A DNA stretch of 64,000 nucleotides from positions 1 to 64,000 of the forward strand of contig JAFUOD010000009.1 in the NCBI GenBank assembly GCA_017472735.1. Reading direction: 5' to 3'. Source of the stretch: Oscillospiraceae bacterium (GTDB taxonomy: Bacteria; Bacillota; Clostridia; Oscillospirales; Ruminococcaceae). The notes under the pieces are model-generated. The model ran no database searches, was not told where the DNA came from, and saw nothing but the letters and a program-made list of their open reading frames with translations. The stretch's first letter is position 1, and each line of letters begins with the position of its first letter. Of this stretch, positions 18,660 through 27,968 are shown one piece after another. The position numbers and the translations under genes are program-made.

Positions 18660-19843
18660 AGAATTCCCTCGTAAACTTTAATAAATGATTCTATCATGGT
18701 TTCGGTAGAATAAGCCTCAGCGGCTGCATCCGAGATCTCTTTATTGCAAATGTCTTCTTTTTCAAGCCATTTTTCAATCAGTGCTTCAAGTTTTTCAACA
18801 TCGCCGTATTCAACAAATCCGCTGTATTCGGGCAACGATATCTGCTCGGGCGCTCCCGCCTTAAAGCCTACAACAGGTGTACCGCAGCAAAGACTTTCGG
18901 CGCAGGGCATCGAAAAAGTCTCTCTTTGGCTTGTTAAAACCGAGACCTTTGCTTTGTTATAAAGCTTTGCCAATTTGCTTTGGTCTGATATCTCGCCAAG
19001 CAGGTGCAAATTTTCGGGCAGACTGCCAACATATTCTGTTTTTCCCGCGACTAAAAATTCAACATGCGGCATACGCCTTGCAAGCTCGGTCAAATATCGG
19101 CCGCCCTTGGGATGAGATTTTTCGTTACTGAAGCAGGCTGTAACGTTTAAAACGGTGTTTTCAGCCGGGCTTTCACCCTTGATGAAGCTAAACACCTTTG
19201 TATCAACTCCGTTAAATACGGTTTTGAATTTAAAATTCTCTAAAATATCCGATTGCTTTGCTCTTTCCTCAGTCCACAAAGATACAGGACAAACGACGCA
19301 ATCATTTTCAAAGCCCTCAAAGGCTTTTTTCATTCTTTTCCACGATTTTTCGGTGTTATCGAAAAACCAGCTTTTTGTCGATTTTCTTTTGTCGGGGCAC
19401 TTTTTGCAGCCATGCTTCCATTGGTCGCAGTCAAATGCGTGGCCGCAATTGGCTGTATACATAAACTCTGCGTGAAGCGAAACAACCGTTTTAATTTTGT
19501 TCTTTTTAAGCCAGTTAATAAGTCTGTAGATGTTTATAAAATGACCGTTTATGCACTGCAGGTGTACAACATCGGGCTTTTCTTTTTTTATAAGGTTAAT
19601 TAAGCGTGAGGTTGATAAATAACATCCTCCGTAAGCCAATCCTGTAAAACGCGAAAAAAGGCTGTTTAATTTCCCATACCAATCAGGGCAAAGCCTTGTT
19701 ATTCCTTTTCCGCAAAAGGTTTCCCCGCGGCCGTAAGCCGCCAAAGCCTCATGCCCTGCCAAGGTTAAGCCGTCATAAATCTGTTTGGTGATCTTTCCGG
19801 TGCTTTTGTTGGCATATACATTGTTAACCTGCAATATCTTCAT
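18650..19843 (-). CDS. Glycosyltransferase, GT4 type
   Basis: 397 residues. It begins MKILQVNNVYANKSTGKITKQIYDGL, and the donor domain contains VLNVTACFSNEKSHPKGGRYLTELA and VSVLTSQRETFSMPCAESLCCGTPVVGF, the E-x7-E nucleotide-sugar motif of GT4. A Cys/His-rich segment, CGHAFDCDQWKHGCKKCPDKRKS (residues ~125-150), is common in Wcf-type glycosyltransferases that have a small metal-binding knuckle. It overlaps the polymerase gene by 10 bases in the same operon. Confidence 0.87.
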   Translation of the reverse strand: MKILQVNNVYANKSTGKITKQIYDGLTLAGHEALAAYGRGETFCGKGITRLCPDWYGKLNSLFSRFTGLAYGGCYLSTSRLINLIKKEKPDVVHLQCINGHFINIYRLINWLKKNKIKTVVSLHAEFMYTANCGHAFDCDQWKHGCKKCPDKRKSTKSWFFDNTEKSWKRMKKAFEGFENDCVVCPVSLWTEERAKQSDILENFKFKTVFNGVDTKVFSFIKGESPAENTVLNVTACFSNEKSHPKGGRYLTELARRMPHVEFLVAGKTEYVGSLPENLHLLGEISDQSKLAKLYNKAKVSVLTSQRETFSMPCAESLCCGTPVVGFKAGAPEQISLPEYSGFVEYGDVEKLEALIEKWLEKEDICNKEISDAAAEAYSTETMIESFIKVYEGILWK

Positions 19844-19856
19844 AAAACAACTTCTT

Positions 19857-21137
19857 TCACTTGCTTACCGTTTTAACAATCTCTTTCAGCTTAAGGCTTG
19901 TTTCCTTGCTGTTATGATATTCTTTTGCGACTGCCAAAGCATTTTTTACTGCCAAATCTTTGGCTTCGATATCATTAAACGCCTTTAAAAGCATTTGTCT
20001 TAAATCCTTTTCCGAGATCGCCGTGATCGCACATTTATTTCTTATCAAATGCTTCATTGAAGAAACACATTCGGGGCCGTATGCCAAAAGCGGAATACCG
20101 CTTGCCAGACTGTCGGCAATTTTGGTAGATACCGAGTGCTTTACATAGTCAATGCTTTTTTCATCAAATGCTTCGATGTGCAAAAGCAGGTGCGACTCGC
20201 TAAACGCTTTTTTAAAAGCCTCGCCCATAACAAAACCGCAAAGCTTAACCGATCTTATTCCGTCAAAGGTGCTTAAAATCTCCTTGTCCTTTTCCGAGGT
20301 GTAAATTTTAAGCTTATAATCTTTATTCAACTCTGCGTTAATGCCATCAAGCTGTCTGCCTATTTCAGCAAGCGAGATATATCTGTTGCAACGAATATTG
20401 CCAAAGTAACAAATATCCTTCGGGTCGTCTACAATCTTTAAGCTGTCAGAGATCTCATAGCTTGTCCCTGTCATAAGGGTCGTTGCCTGTGTACCGAATT
20501 TTTCGGTATAGGCACTTTTCAGCTCCTCGCAAATAACCACCAAATGAGAGGAATTGTTAACCAAAGCCTCAATTTTATTCTTTAAAAGCTTTAGCCTAAA
20601 TCCCTCAAGCAGTGTGGTCGGGTCTTTGACAAAGTAGTATTCATCGCAGATATATGTAATAATAGGTATACCAAGCTTTTTAGAGATTTTAAGCGCAAAG
20701 TTATAGACAAACCGTGCCGCACCGGGCGCAACAAAAATGCAGGTGGGCTTTTCTCTTTCGAGCCATGCTTTTAAGCCGCTGTTATACCAGTTTGACACCT
20801 GCCATACGGCATCACGCATAAGCCGTCTTAATGCGGATTTGTTCTTTTTGTTGCGATAAAGCGATTCATCATCGGCATTTTCATAAAGCCCTTGGTCTTT
20901 GTTTATAAGCTTTTTTGCAATCTCCTTGCCCGGCTCTTTAAATTTAATAAGCGATAGCAACGCTTCCTTATCCGTCACCCTATAATAAGAAGAGCACCTG
21001 TCAACATCGGGTATTGTCGGGTAGATATAAAGCTGACAAAGCTCTTCTTTTCTAAACTCCGAAAAAAGAGATAAAAGCGTTTTGCCAATATTATTTTTTG
21101 TTGCCATCGGCAAATGGCTTATAATAAGTACTTTCAT
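19857..21137 (-). CDS. Glycosyltransferase-like protein, first gene of the polysaccharide operon
   Basis: 426 residues. The N-terminus (MKVLIISHLPMATKNNIGKTLLSLF) and the GT-B pattern (ICYFGNIRCNRYISLAEIGRQL, IADSLASGIPLLAYGPE) indicate a GT-B transferase, although it is more diverged than its neighbours. It is the promoter-proximal gene of the operon ending at 15016. Acceptor and donor sugars cannot be told. Confidence 0.72.
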   Translation of the reverse strand: MKVLIISHLPMATKNNIGKTLLSLFSEFRKEELCQLYIYPTIPDVDRCSSYYRVTDKEALLSLIKFKEPGKEIAKKLINKDQGLYENADDESLYRNKKNKSALRRLMRDAVWQVSNWYNSGLKAWLEREKPTCIFVAPGAARFVYNFALKISKKLGIPIITYICDEYYFVKDPTTLLEGFRLKLLKNKIEALVNNSSHLVVICEELKSAYTEKFGTQATTLMTGTSYEISDSLKIVDDPKDICYFGNIRCNRYISLAEIGRQLDGINAELNKDYKLKIYTSEKDKEILSTFDGIRSVKLCGFVMGEAFKKAFSESHLLLHIEAFDEKSIDYVKHSVSTKIADSLASGIPLLAYGPECVSSMKHLIRNKCAITAISEKDLRQMLLKAFNDIEAKDLAVKNALAVAKEYHNSKETSLKLKEIVKTVSK

Positions 21138-21227
21138 TTACTCCACCCAATAACTTCATTAAGCAAAAAGCAATATGTTTTTAAAGACTTTTTGATTTTT
21201 TCACATAAAACCCCTATTATCTGTTTT

Positions 21228-21256
21228 ATTATACTACATAAGGCGGCATATTGCAA
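21228..21256 (-). promoter_or_regulatory. Promoter of the polysaccharide operon
   Basis: Minus strand: TTGCAA (21251-21256), 17-bp spacer, TATAAT (21228-21233), about 90 bases before the first glycosyltransferase gene. Confidence 0.65.
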
Positions 21257-21294
21257 TAGAGTTTTTCCTTGTAATTTCCAAGACAAATAAATAC

Positions 21295-21323
21295 TTGCCC
21301 AAAGACCGACTTTTTGTTATGAT
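21295..21323 (+). promoter_or_regulatory. Promoter of the cyclase-family gene
   Basis: TTGCCC (21295-21300), 17-bp spacer, TATGAT (21318-21323), 21 bases before the start codon, so the leader is very short. Confidence 0.6.
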
Positions 21324-21344
21324 AAACTAAAAGGCGGTGTTGAT

Positions 21345-21941
21345 ATGAAAATTTACGATATTTCGCAAGAGATTTTTAGCTGCGAGGTTTACCCCGGTGA
21401 CCCTGCCCCTAAAAAAGAAACTATTCTAAGCATTTCGGGCGGAGATGTTTGTAACCTTACGGCTTTTTCTATGTGTGCACACAACGGCACTCACATCGAC
21501 GCTCCCTATCATTTTATCGAAAACGGCAAAACTGTCGATTCGCTTTCGCTTAAATCTCTTGTCGGATATGCATTTGTCGTTCAGCACGACGGCGTTGTTA
21601 CAGCCGACGATGCCAAAGATTTTTTAGAAAGGGCAGAGCTTCTTAACCCACAAGCGGCAAAACGTATTCTTATCAAAGGCAAGGCAGAGGTTTCGTTGCA
21701 GGCGGCACAGGTTTTCGCCCAAAACAAGGTTTTGCTTTTGGGTAACGAATCACAGACCGTCGGTCCCGAAAGTGCTCCGATGGCTGTTCACAAGGTGCTT
21801 TTGGTTGCCGATACCGTTTTGTTAGAGGGCATAAGACTTAAAAACGTACCCGAAGGTGTTTATTTGCTTAACGCCGCACCTCTTAATCTTTTCGGTGCAG
21901 ACGGCGCTCCGTGCAGGGCATTGCTGATTGATACGGAATAA
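21345..21941 (+). CDS. Cyclase/kynurenine-formamidase family metal hydrolase
   Basis: 198 residues. It contains HNGTHIDAPYHF (residues ~46-57), the metal-binding signature HxGTHxDxPxH of the PF04199 cyclase family, and a matching N-terminal DISQEIFSCEVYPGDP. Family members hydrolyse formamides or lactones (kynurenine formamidase, isatin hydrolase and others). No tryptophan-pathway gene is nearby, so the substrate is unknown. It is transcribed alone, between a consensus promoter and a strong terminator. Confidence 0.82.
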   Translation: MKIYDISQEIFSCEVYPGDPAPKKETILSISGGDVCNLTAFSMCAHNGTHIDAPYHFIENGKTVDSLSLKSLVGYAFVVQHDGVVTADDAKDFLERAELLNPQAAKRILIKGKAEVSLQAAQVFAQNKVLLLGNESQTVGPESAPMAVHKVLLVADTVLLEGIRLKNVPEGVYLLNAAPLNLFGADGAPCRALLIDTE

Positions 21942-21944
21942 AAA

Positions 21945-21984
21945 AGCCCTCGCAGGCAGTGCTTAACTGCTTGCGAGGCTTTGC
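21945..21984. terminator. Shared terminator between convergent genes
   Basis: An imperfect stem (AGCCCTCGCAGGCAGT against ACTGCTTGCGAGGCT) is followed by TTTG on plus and TTTTTT on minus. It serves both the cyclase gene and the CBS-domain gene. Confidence 0.8.
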
Positions 21985-22689
21985 TTAATAATCATTATTC
22001 GCTAAAATATCCCAGGGGGTTATTAACCCAAGCAACGGCTCGTCCGGACGGCCGTTATTTGTAACAAACGCCACGCCTATCCTCTTTTTATCGGTAAAAT
22101 TCTTTTGAAAGATATTCTCGATCTCCTCGACATAAAGTGAGCTTTTTATAAAAATAAAGCTTTCAAGCTCTCTGTCCTCAAGCGAAAGGTACTGCTTAAT
22201 GTCTTTAAATCTCAGCTTGTCGTCAACATCAACAAGCTCGTTATCGGCAACATAGTTAAAAAGCGAGTTTTCATCAAAAACGCCTGCAACTCTACCACCT
22301 TCAAGAATCGGCACATGGGTAAATCCTCGCTCGCGCATTGCCTTAATTGCAAGTTTTACATTGCTTGAATAGCTGCACCAGTAAATATCCTTAAACTTAA
22401 CGCAGGCATCCATGCACTTGGGTCTGTCTTTTATTTTATCAATCAGTAAGTCAATAAACGAGATCATCTCATCGCTGGGCACAACGCTGAACTTCCCGCC
22501 GATCTTGATTTCGTGCTGCAAAAAGTTTCTAAGGCGCTGACAATATGCGATCTCATCGAAATATTTTTTGAACTCGTTGCGGTTTTTAAGGTAATACGCT
22601 ATCGATTCTTCCTCTTTAAGATTATAAACCGAACGCACCACAGCTTCAAGCTTTTTATATTTTTCAATAAAAACAGTTGCGTTGTCCAT
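21985..22689 (-). CDS. CBS-domain protein
   Basis: 234 residues from ATG at 22689 (AGGAGG 6 bases upstream); the longer frame from 22755 is less likely. Residues ~1-95 form a helical N-terminal part with charged repeats (FIEKYKKLEAVVRSVYNL). Two CBS modules follow: the first around AIKAMRERGFTHVPILEGGRVAGVFDENSLF, the second ending GVAFVTNNGRPDEPLLGLITPWDIL. CBS pairs bind adenine nucleotides and act as energy or second-messenger sensors. No catalytic domain is attached, so it probably regulates a partner. Confidence 0.8.
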   Translation of the reverse strand: MDNATVFIEKYKKLEAVVRSVYNLKEEESIAYYLKNRNEFKKYFDEIAYCQRLRNFLQHEIKIGGKFSVVPSDEMISFIDLLIDKIKDRPKCMDACVKFKDIYWCSYSSNVKLAIKAMRERGFTHVPILEGGRVAGVFDENSLFNYVADNELVDVDDKLRFKDIKQYLSLEDRELESFIFIKSSLYVEEIENIFQKNFTDKKRIGVAFVTNNGRPDEPLLGLITPWDILANNDY

Positions 22690-22755
22690 TGCTGTCCTCC
22701 TGTGTTTAGGTGTTATAATAATTATATCACAACTTCTTTTCCCAAACAAGAACAA

Positions 22756-22789
22756 AAAAGTCCCAAAAGCAAAAACCTTCGGAACTTTT
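22756..22789 (-). terminator. Terminator of the thioesterase-DegV operon
   Basis: Minus strand: AAAAGTTCC pairs with GGGACTTTT around a 16-nt loop and runs into TTTTTTG. Confidence 0.6.
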
Positions 22790-22816
22790 CAACTTTATTA
22801 AAAGAGGAATGAATTA

Positions 22817-23683
22817 TTATCTTTCCTCGCCCACAAAAAACAGTGCGAGGGTTCCGGGACCCGAGTGTGCCCCGATTACAGGGCCTACATCGGTAACAAT
22901 ATCGACCTTTGCCCCATAATTGTTTTTAAGTGTCTCTTCAAGAAGCTTAACATCGTTTAAGCAGTCACCGTTCGAGATGTAAACTGTGCCGTTTTTCTTG
23001 TCGGAAGCAAGCTCACCGAATTTTTCTGCAAGTGCCGCAATCGAGGCTTTTCTTCCTCTTACCTTAAACATATTAACAAGGTGGCCTTCGTTATCAACAT
23101 GCAAAACAGGCTTAATTCCCAAAAGGTTGCCCACAAACGCAAGTGTGGGGCTTATTCTTCCGCCACGCTTTAAGTAAACCAAATCGTCAACGGTAAACCA
23201 GTGGCAAAGCTTAAGCTTAATTCCTTCGATATATTCAGCGGTTTCTTCAATCGAAGCGCCGCTGTTTTTCTTTTCAACCGCTAAATAAACAAGCATTCCC
23301 TGCCCTGCGGATGCCGCCAAGGTATCAACACAAAGGATCTTTCTTTCGGGGTATTTTTCCAAAAGCTCCTGCGCTGCAATCTTTGCAGAGTTAAATGTGG
23401 TGCTTAAGCCCGACGAGAAGCCAAGATATAAAATATCGGTACCCTTAATTAATATCTCTTCAAATGCTTTGGAAAAAGTTTCGGGGTTAATTGCCGAGGT
23501 CTTTGCTATGCCGCCGTTTCGCATTTTTGAATAAAAAACGTCGGCACTCATTTCGCTGTTCGAATATTCCTTTTCATCGCCCTCGAACCTGAAGGTAAGG
23601 TTAATGAAGGGCACTTCCCATTTATTTAAAACCTCGGGCTTAATGTCGCTTGCCGAGTCGGTAAAAATCACATAGTTGCTCAT
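22817..23683 (-). CDS. DegV-family fatty-acid-binding protein
   Basis: 288 residues of standard family length. DegV hallmarks are clear: IFTDSASDI at the N-terminus, LGFSSGLSTTFNSA, VDTLAASAGQGMLV, LVYLKRGGRISPT and the C-terminal VGPVIGAHSGPGTLALFF. The family (FakB-like) binds fatty acids for phosphorylation by FakA-type kinases or for transport. Its start overlaps the thioesterase stop by 4 bases (ATGA), so the two are coupled and likely both act on acyl chains. Confidence 0.92.
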   Translation of the reverse strand: MSNYVIFTDSASDIKPEVLNKWEVPFINLTFRFEGDEKEYSNSEMSADVFYSKMRNGGIAKTSAINPETFSKAFEEILIKGTDILYLGFSSGLSTTFNSAKIAAQELLEKYPERKILCVDTLAASAGQGMLVYLAVEKKNSGASIEETAEYIEGIKLKLCHWFTVDDLVYLKRGGRISPTLAFVGNLLGIKPVLHVDNEGHLVNMFKVRGRKASIAALAEKFGELASDKKNGTVYISNGDCLNDVKLLEETLKNNYGAKVDIVTDVGPVIGAHSGPGTLALFFVGEER

Positions 23684-24111
23684 TTTTGCGTCTCCTTAGT
23701 CTTATTCATCTCGTCTTTAAGAGCTTTGTCAAATTCAGGAAAACGCTTTTTAAGTATGATCGGCTTGCCGCTTTCATCTAAAAAGCAATGCTTTGTTCTG
23801 CCTGTCAGCACTGTCTCGCCCGATTTGTTATTAGTCATAACATAACCTATTGTAAGTCTGACGCCCTTAAACTCCTCAACAAAAACGTGAATTTTGATCT
23901 CATCATCAAAGGTCGTCGAGCGTTTGTATTCGCCCTCAACCGCAATAACAGGTGAGACCACGCCGTCACGTTCAAGGCTTGCATAGCCAAAGCCGAGTTT
24001 GTCCAAAAAATCGGTTCGGGCTTCTTCCATAAACTTAATATAGTTCGAATGGTGGGTTATGCCCATTTTGTCGGTTTCATGATAGTTCACTTTGCGGATA
24101 AAATCTTTCAT
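23680..24111 (-). CDS. Acyl-CoA thioesterase, hotdog fold (4HBT/YbgC type)
   Basis: 143 residues. It contains YHETDKMGITHHSNYIKFMEEARTDFL, the YbgC/FadM-type signature whose aspartate and first histidines line the active site, and the expected strands (IKIHVFVEEFKGVRLTIGYVM, LTGRTKHCFLDESGKPI). It hydrolyses acyl-CoA or acyl-ACP thioesters in the cytoplasm. It is co-transcribed with degV from a TTGACA/TATAAT promoter sandwiched between two identical-type palindromes. Confidence 0.88.
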   Translation of the reverse strand: MKDFIRKVNYHETDKMGITHHSNYIKFMEEARTDFLDKLGFGYASLERDGVVSPVIAVEGEYKRSTTFDDEIKIHVFVEEFKGVRLTIGYVMTNNKSGETVLTGRTKHCFLDESGKPIILKKRFPEFDKALKDEMNKTKETQK

Positions 24112-24135
24112 TTTTGCGCCCTCTTAAAAACAAGA

Positions 24136-24188
24136 TGTTGAATATTCAACATCTGCCATTATACACCAACATTGTTGAGTTGTCAACA
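24136..24188 (-). promoter_or_regulatory. Thioesterase-degV promoter flanked by two Crp/Fnr-type boxes
   Basis: Minus-strand promoter: TTGACA (24181-24186), 17 bp, TATAAT (24158-24163). Box A, TGTTGAATATTCAACA (24136-24151), lies just after the -10; box B, TGTTGAGTTGTCAACA (24173-24188), covers the -35. Both fit TGTTGA-N4-TCAACA, the same palindrome found beside the Crp/Fnr gene at 30241-30256. Placement over the promoter suggests repression. Confidence 0.75.
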
Positions 24189-24264
24189 ACAATACTGCCG
24201 TCTTATTTTGTTGTTTTAAAAGGCAACTTGACAAAAACAGATAATTTTTGCCCCAATATTTCAG

Positions 24265-24293
24265 TTGACACATTTATGTCTTTATTTTATACT
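24265..24293 (+). promoter_or_regulatory. Promoter of the GH5 lipoprotein gene
   Basis: TTGACA (24265-24270), 17-bp spacer, TATACT (24288-24293), about 30 bases before the start codon. Confidence 0.8.
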
Positions 24294-24322
24294 CGAATTA
24301 CCATATTATTTTGGAGGACGAT

Positions 24323-25495
24323 ATGAAAAGAATCATCGCTTTATTTTTGTGTGTATTAATGCTTTTTGCTGTAGGTTGTTCATCTGCCCCTGCAAAAGAT
24401 AACAGTTTGGACGAGGTAAAGAGCCCGGATGCAAATACCGTAGCCAAGGAAATGGGTCTTGGCATAAGCCTTGGCAATACTTTCGAGGCTTATAATGCCA
24501 CCGACTGCGACAAGACTCATTATGAATGGATGCCCGTTGTAGGCAACAATACTCCCGAAGATTATGAAACTAACTGGGGCGCAGTTCCCACAACACAAAA
24601 AGTTATTGACGGCATGCGTGACTGTGGCTTTAACACTGTCAGAATCCCTGTTTACTGGGGTAACATGATGGAAAACGACGGCACATGGACAATAAACGCC
24701 GACTATATTGCAAGAATTAAAGAAATAGTTGATTATTGCGAAAATGCCGGTGTTTATTCTGTAATAAACATCCACCACTTTGATGAATTCATTATACGCC
24801 GCAACGACCTTCAAAACTGCAAAGAGATTTTTACGACATTGTGGACTCAGATTGCCGATTACTTTAAAGATTACCCCTATACCGTTGTGTTCGAGGGCTT
24901 TAACGAATACCTCGGCGGAAACCAGTTTAACGAAAACGGCGACCTGGTTGAGCAGGGCGACCCCAAGGCATATTTAATGACAAACGTGCTTAATCAGGCA
25001 TTTGTTGATGCCGTAAGAGCGACCGGCGGCAACAATGCCGAGCGCGTTCTGGTTGTTTCGGGTTATTGGACAAACATTGATAAAACCTCTTCGCCGCAAT
25101 TTGCAATGCCTACCGACACGATAGCCGACAGACTTATGGTTTCGGTACACTATGTTGACAATGCAATGTACTGGGCAAGAAGAATAGGCACACAAGATTG
25201 GCTTAACTATATTGAAGACCAGTGTCAGAAGCTTAAAAAAGCTTTCTCGGACAAGAACATTCCCGTTTTCATGGGTGAGACCTCGGCGGGCTACCCTGCA
25301 GAAAACTTTGGTCACGATGCTATTCACACCGAATCGAGCGAGTGCCTTGAAATCGTTTTAACCGAGCTTGTTGAATATGGCTTTGTTCCCGTGATTTGGG
25401 ACGTTAACGACAACTTCTACTCAAGAACGGAATATAAGATAAAGCTTGAATCGAATGAAAAGGTCGTTGAAAAGATCGTAAAAAAGCTTAAATAA
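24323..25495 (+). CDS. GH5-family cellulase-like lipoprotein
   Basis: 390 residues from ATG at 24323 (GGAGG 5 bases upstream). The signal peptide ends in a lipobox, LFAVGC, so it is anchored to the outer face of the membrane. The catalytic TIM barrel shows GH5 landmarks: GISLGNTFEA, FNTVRIPVYWGNM, YSVINIHHFD, FEGFNEY with acid/base Glu195, and VFMGETSAG with nucleophile Glu319. It likely hydrolyses beta-1,4-glucan or related hemicellulose oligosaccharides at the cell surface. It is monocistronic with its own promoter and a strong terminator. Confidence 0.9.
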   Translation: MKRIIALFLCVLMLFAVGCSSAPAKDNSLDEVKSPDANTVAKEMGLGISLGNTFEAYNATDCDKTHYEWMPVVGNNTPEDYETNWGAVPTTQKVIDGMRDCGFNTVRIPVYWGNMMENDGTWTINADYIARIKEIVDYCENAGVYSVINIHHFDEFIIRRNDLQNCKEIFTTLWTQIADYFKDYPYTVVFEGFNEYLGGNQFNENGDLVEQGDPKAYLMTNVLNQAFVDAVRATGGNNAERVLVVSGYWTNIDKTSSPQFAMPTDTIADRLMVSVHYVDNAMYWARRIGTQDWLNYIEDQCQKLKKAFSDKNIPVFMGETSAGYPAENFGHDAIHTESSECLEIVLTELVEYGFVPVIWDVNDNFYSRTEYKIKLESNEKVVEKIVKKLK

Positions 25496-25499
25496 GCGC

Positions 25500-25532
25500 A
25501 ACGACCCCTCACTTTTAAAGTGAGGGGTCGTT
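25500..25532. terminator. Bidirectional terminator between GH5 and GH30
   Basis: A 16-bp perfect stem, AACGACCCCTCACTTT with its complement, followed by TTTTTT on plus; convergent genes lie on both sides. Confidence 0.9.
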
Positions 25533-25534
25533 TT

Positions 25535-26976
25535 TTATCTTTCAAAAATAAATGTGGTTATCGAGTTCGGTTTAAGATATACGCCAAAGCCTTTAACATA
25601 TCTTTGAACATTTGTGCAATCAACATCATGCCACTTTTCGCCAAATTTACTGTTGCCGCTTGTTCTTACCGCCCTGATATTAGAAAACTCTCCGAATTCG
25701 GAAAAATCAATATGGCAAAACTTAGGGTCGGAATCGCTGTTTATTGCGACGACCGCAACATTTCCGCTTGTTGGGTTATAAGCCGCCAAAAAGCTGTCGT
25801 CTTCGCACGAAACTATCCTGTCACCGGGACGAATGAACTTTGAAAACTGTCCCATTGCATAGTATTTTTGGGTGAGGATGATCTCTTCTCGGTCATGGTC
25901 GCAAACAGCAAGACCCCAATAGCCTTTTAAAATATCCGGCATGCATCTGTCATGATTATCCATGAACCCTGCGGCACAAATGTGGCTGTCAATTACCTGC
26001 CAAAGCACCCATGCCGAGGGATTAAGGCGGTTCATGTCAAAAATTATCTTTTTGGCAAGCCAAAGCGCCGCCGACATTTCACCGGCATTCTCGCCCGCAA
26101 CTCCGCCGCCGTCAACCTCGCTCATCCAAAGGTTAAAGCCTTCTTTTTTGGCAAGCTCGCCAAGCGAATCTATGCCCGAAATATCATAAGTATGGGTGCT
26201 TATCCTTCCAATACATTCCTTTGCTTTAGGCGAGTAAGATTTATACGCAAGCTCCTGAGATGCTGTGCACATTTCATCGCTTGCGGAAATGATCACGTCA
26301 TCAAGCCGTATTTTCTAAGCGCATCATAGCAGTCGCAGATGATATTTGACTGCGACTCGCCTGCATCAACGTGGCAACCCTCTTGCTTGCGATTGAATGC
26401 AAACCAGTTCGAGGTATTCGGCTCGTTCATTGGGGCAAGGCTTTTCACATTAATTCCGAGCTCGTTGTTTATATAAGCCGTAACGTTTGCCAAATAATCG
26501 GCAAACTGCTTGCAGCATTCGGGCTTTAAATTGTCGGTCGAGGCATCCGCATTTCCCGATGAACAGCCGCTGACAGTCCAAAAGTATGGCGGCGAATTTG
26601 AAAAGACCTCAACATAAGCATCCTCGCCTGCTTCCTCTACACAGCATTTAAGCACGTTAAGCTGACGGGCATCTGCCGTTCGGTTATAATTATATTCTCC
26701 TGTTTCGGAATTATATTCCAGCCAGCCGGGTATCATCGAATCGGTTCTGGTAATGTGACGGTGTGTGGGGTCGTCCCCTCCGCCAATGTTATAACGCATA
26801 ATGTTTAATCCAAGGCGTTCGGGGTTAAACATAAGCTCTGCCGCCATCTTCGAAAGCTTGTCCGAATATCCAAGCCTGTTTGCCCACCAGCAAAGGCTTG
26901 TGCCCCAGCCCTCGAAAACGCCGCCGTTTGTTGTATATGAATTTTTAGGAGAAACTACTATCGTTCTGTGCTCCAT
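25535..26976 (-). pseudogene. GH30-like glycoside hydrolase split by a frameshift
   Basis: Two consecutive frames together make one hydrolase. The upstream part (26976 to 26293, 227 residues) begins with VFEGWGTSLCWWANRLGYS and ends after the acid/base motif APMNEPNTSNW. The downstream part (26296 to 25535, 253 residues) continues with SASDEM and the nucleophile motif NLWMSEVDGGG, then a C-terminal beta domain. At 26293-26305 the first frame reads KYGLMT-stop, while the second frame would read LDDVIISASD. One missing base, for example in the GG of TACGGCTT, restores KYGLDDVIISAS. The FEGWGTSLCWWA start resembles endo-beta-1,6-galactanase members of GH30. It could be a real mutation, an assembly error, or two coupled half-proteins (stop and GTG start overlap). 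Confidence 0.8.
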
Positions 26977-27130
26977 GTTTTTCGCCTCCCTTGTTTAATA
27001 TAATTATATCACATTCTTCGCCAAATTCCAATAATTTTTTTAAAATTTTCGAGCAGATGTTTTATGGTATAATACTTGAAAAAATGGAAACGCATTTATT
27101 GAAAACCACTCGTATTCTGATGCAGGGCAT

Positions 27131-27164
27131 AATTAAAAGCACTCCGAGCGGAGTGCTTTTAATT
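27131..27164 (-). terminator. Terminator of the LiaF/DUF4097 operon
   Basis: A 15-bp perfect stem, AATTAAAAGCACTCC with its complement (loop GAGC), directly abuts the stop codon. Confidence 0.8.
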
Positions 27165-27968
27165 CTATTCAAAATACACATTAACGCTGCCGATTCCGCA
27201 GTCGATGTCAATTTTGTTTTTACCGCTGCCGATGGTTTTTTCACCGACGATTTTTTCATCGCCGATTCTGCAATCGCCGATACCGGTAGAAGCATCGAAC
27301 TTATAGCTTTCTTTGCCGCCCAACAGTGTAAGTTCAAAGTCGCCCACGCCTGTTTCAAGGTCGCTTTCGCCATTAATGCTTGCACGAATGCTTGCTTTGC
27401 CAACGCCCATTTCAGCATCTAAATTGTTGATCTCGCCGTCTTTAACGGTCAATTCACCCACGCCGCCTTCAATGTCAGCCTCTTTGTTAACGGCAAGGTA
27501 GTTAATAGTAACCTCGCCCGCGCCCAGTGTGAGGTCGAATTTATCGGCTCTTAACGCATCTGCCTGAACGGTTCCGGCACCTGTGATGATAACAATCTTT
27601 TCAAACACATAATCGGCAGGTATTGTTATATCAAGATATGTATCATCTTTATTAACCGCTGAGTGCGACTTTTCAATGGCTACAAGCTTGCTGCCTCTTA
27701 CCTCAACGGTTATATATTCATCATCAGTAACGCCCAAAAGCGCATCGCCCTCGTGAATATTCAACTTAGAGGCGGCGATCTCTATGTAAAGAATAGAATC
27801 TTCATTGCCGTTAAAGATCTTTTCTGCATCCGTCTTCGAGCCGCTGAAGCTATAGTTTAATCCCGACAGACCTCCGAACACAGCCATGAGCGAAGTAACT
27901 ATGCCGGCAATAATTGCAATTGCAAGCGCAAACGCCAGATATTTAATGATTTTATGAGTAGTTTTCAT
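27165..27968 (-). CDS. DUF4097-like envelope protein
   Basis: 267 residues: one N-terminal membrane anchor (residues ~10-32), then a right-handed repeat-beta domain with regular glycine/aspartate turns (AGEVTINYLAVNKEADIEGGVGELTVKDGEI and similar), as in the DUF4097/DUF2807 beta-strand family. In Firmicutes these accompany LiaF-like proteins and cell-envelope stress systems. It overlaps the upstream gene by 4 bases (ATGA). The biochemical role is unknown. Confidence 0.72.
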   Translation of the reverse strand: MKTTHKIIKYLAFALAIAIIAGIVTSLMAVFGGLSGLNYSFSGSKTDAEKIFNGNEDSILYIEIAASKLNIHEGDALLGVTDDEYITVEVRGSKLVAIEKSHSAVNKDDTYLDITIPADYVFEKIVIITGAGTVQADALRADKFDLTLGAGEVTINYLAVNKEADIEGGVGELTVKDGEINNLDAEMGVGKASIRASINGESDLETGVGDFELTLLGGKESYKFDASTGIGDCRIGDEKIVGEKTIGSGKNKIDIDCGIGSVNVYFE

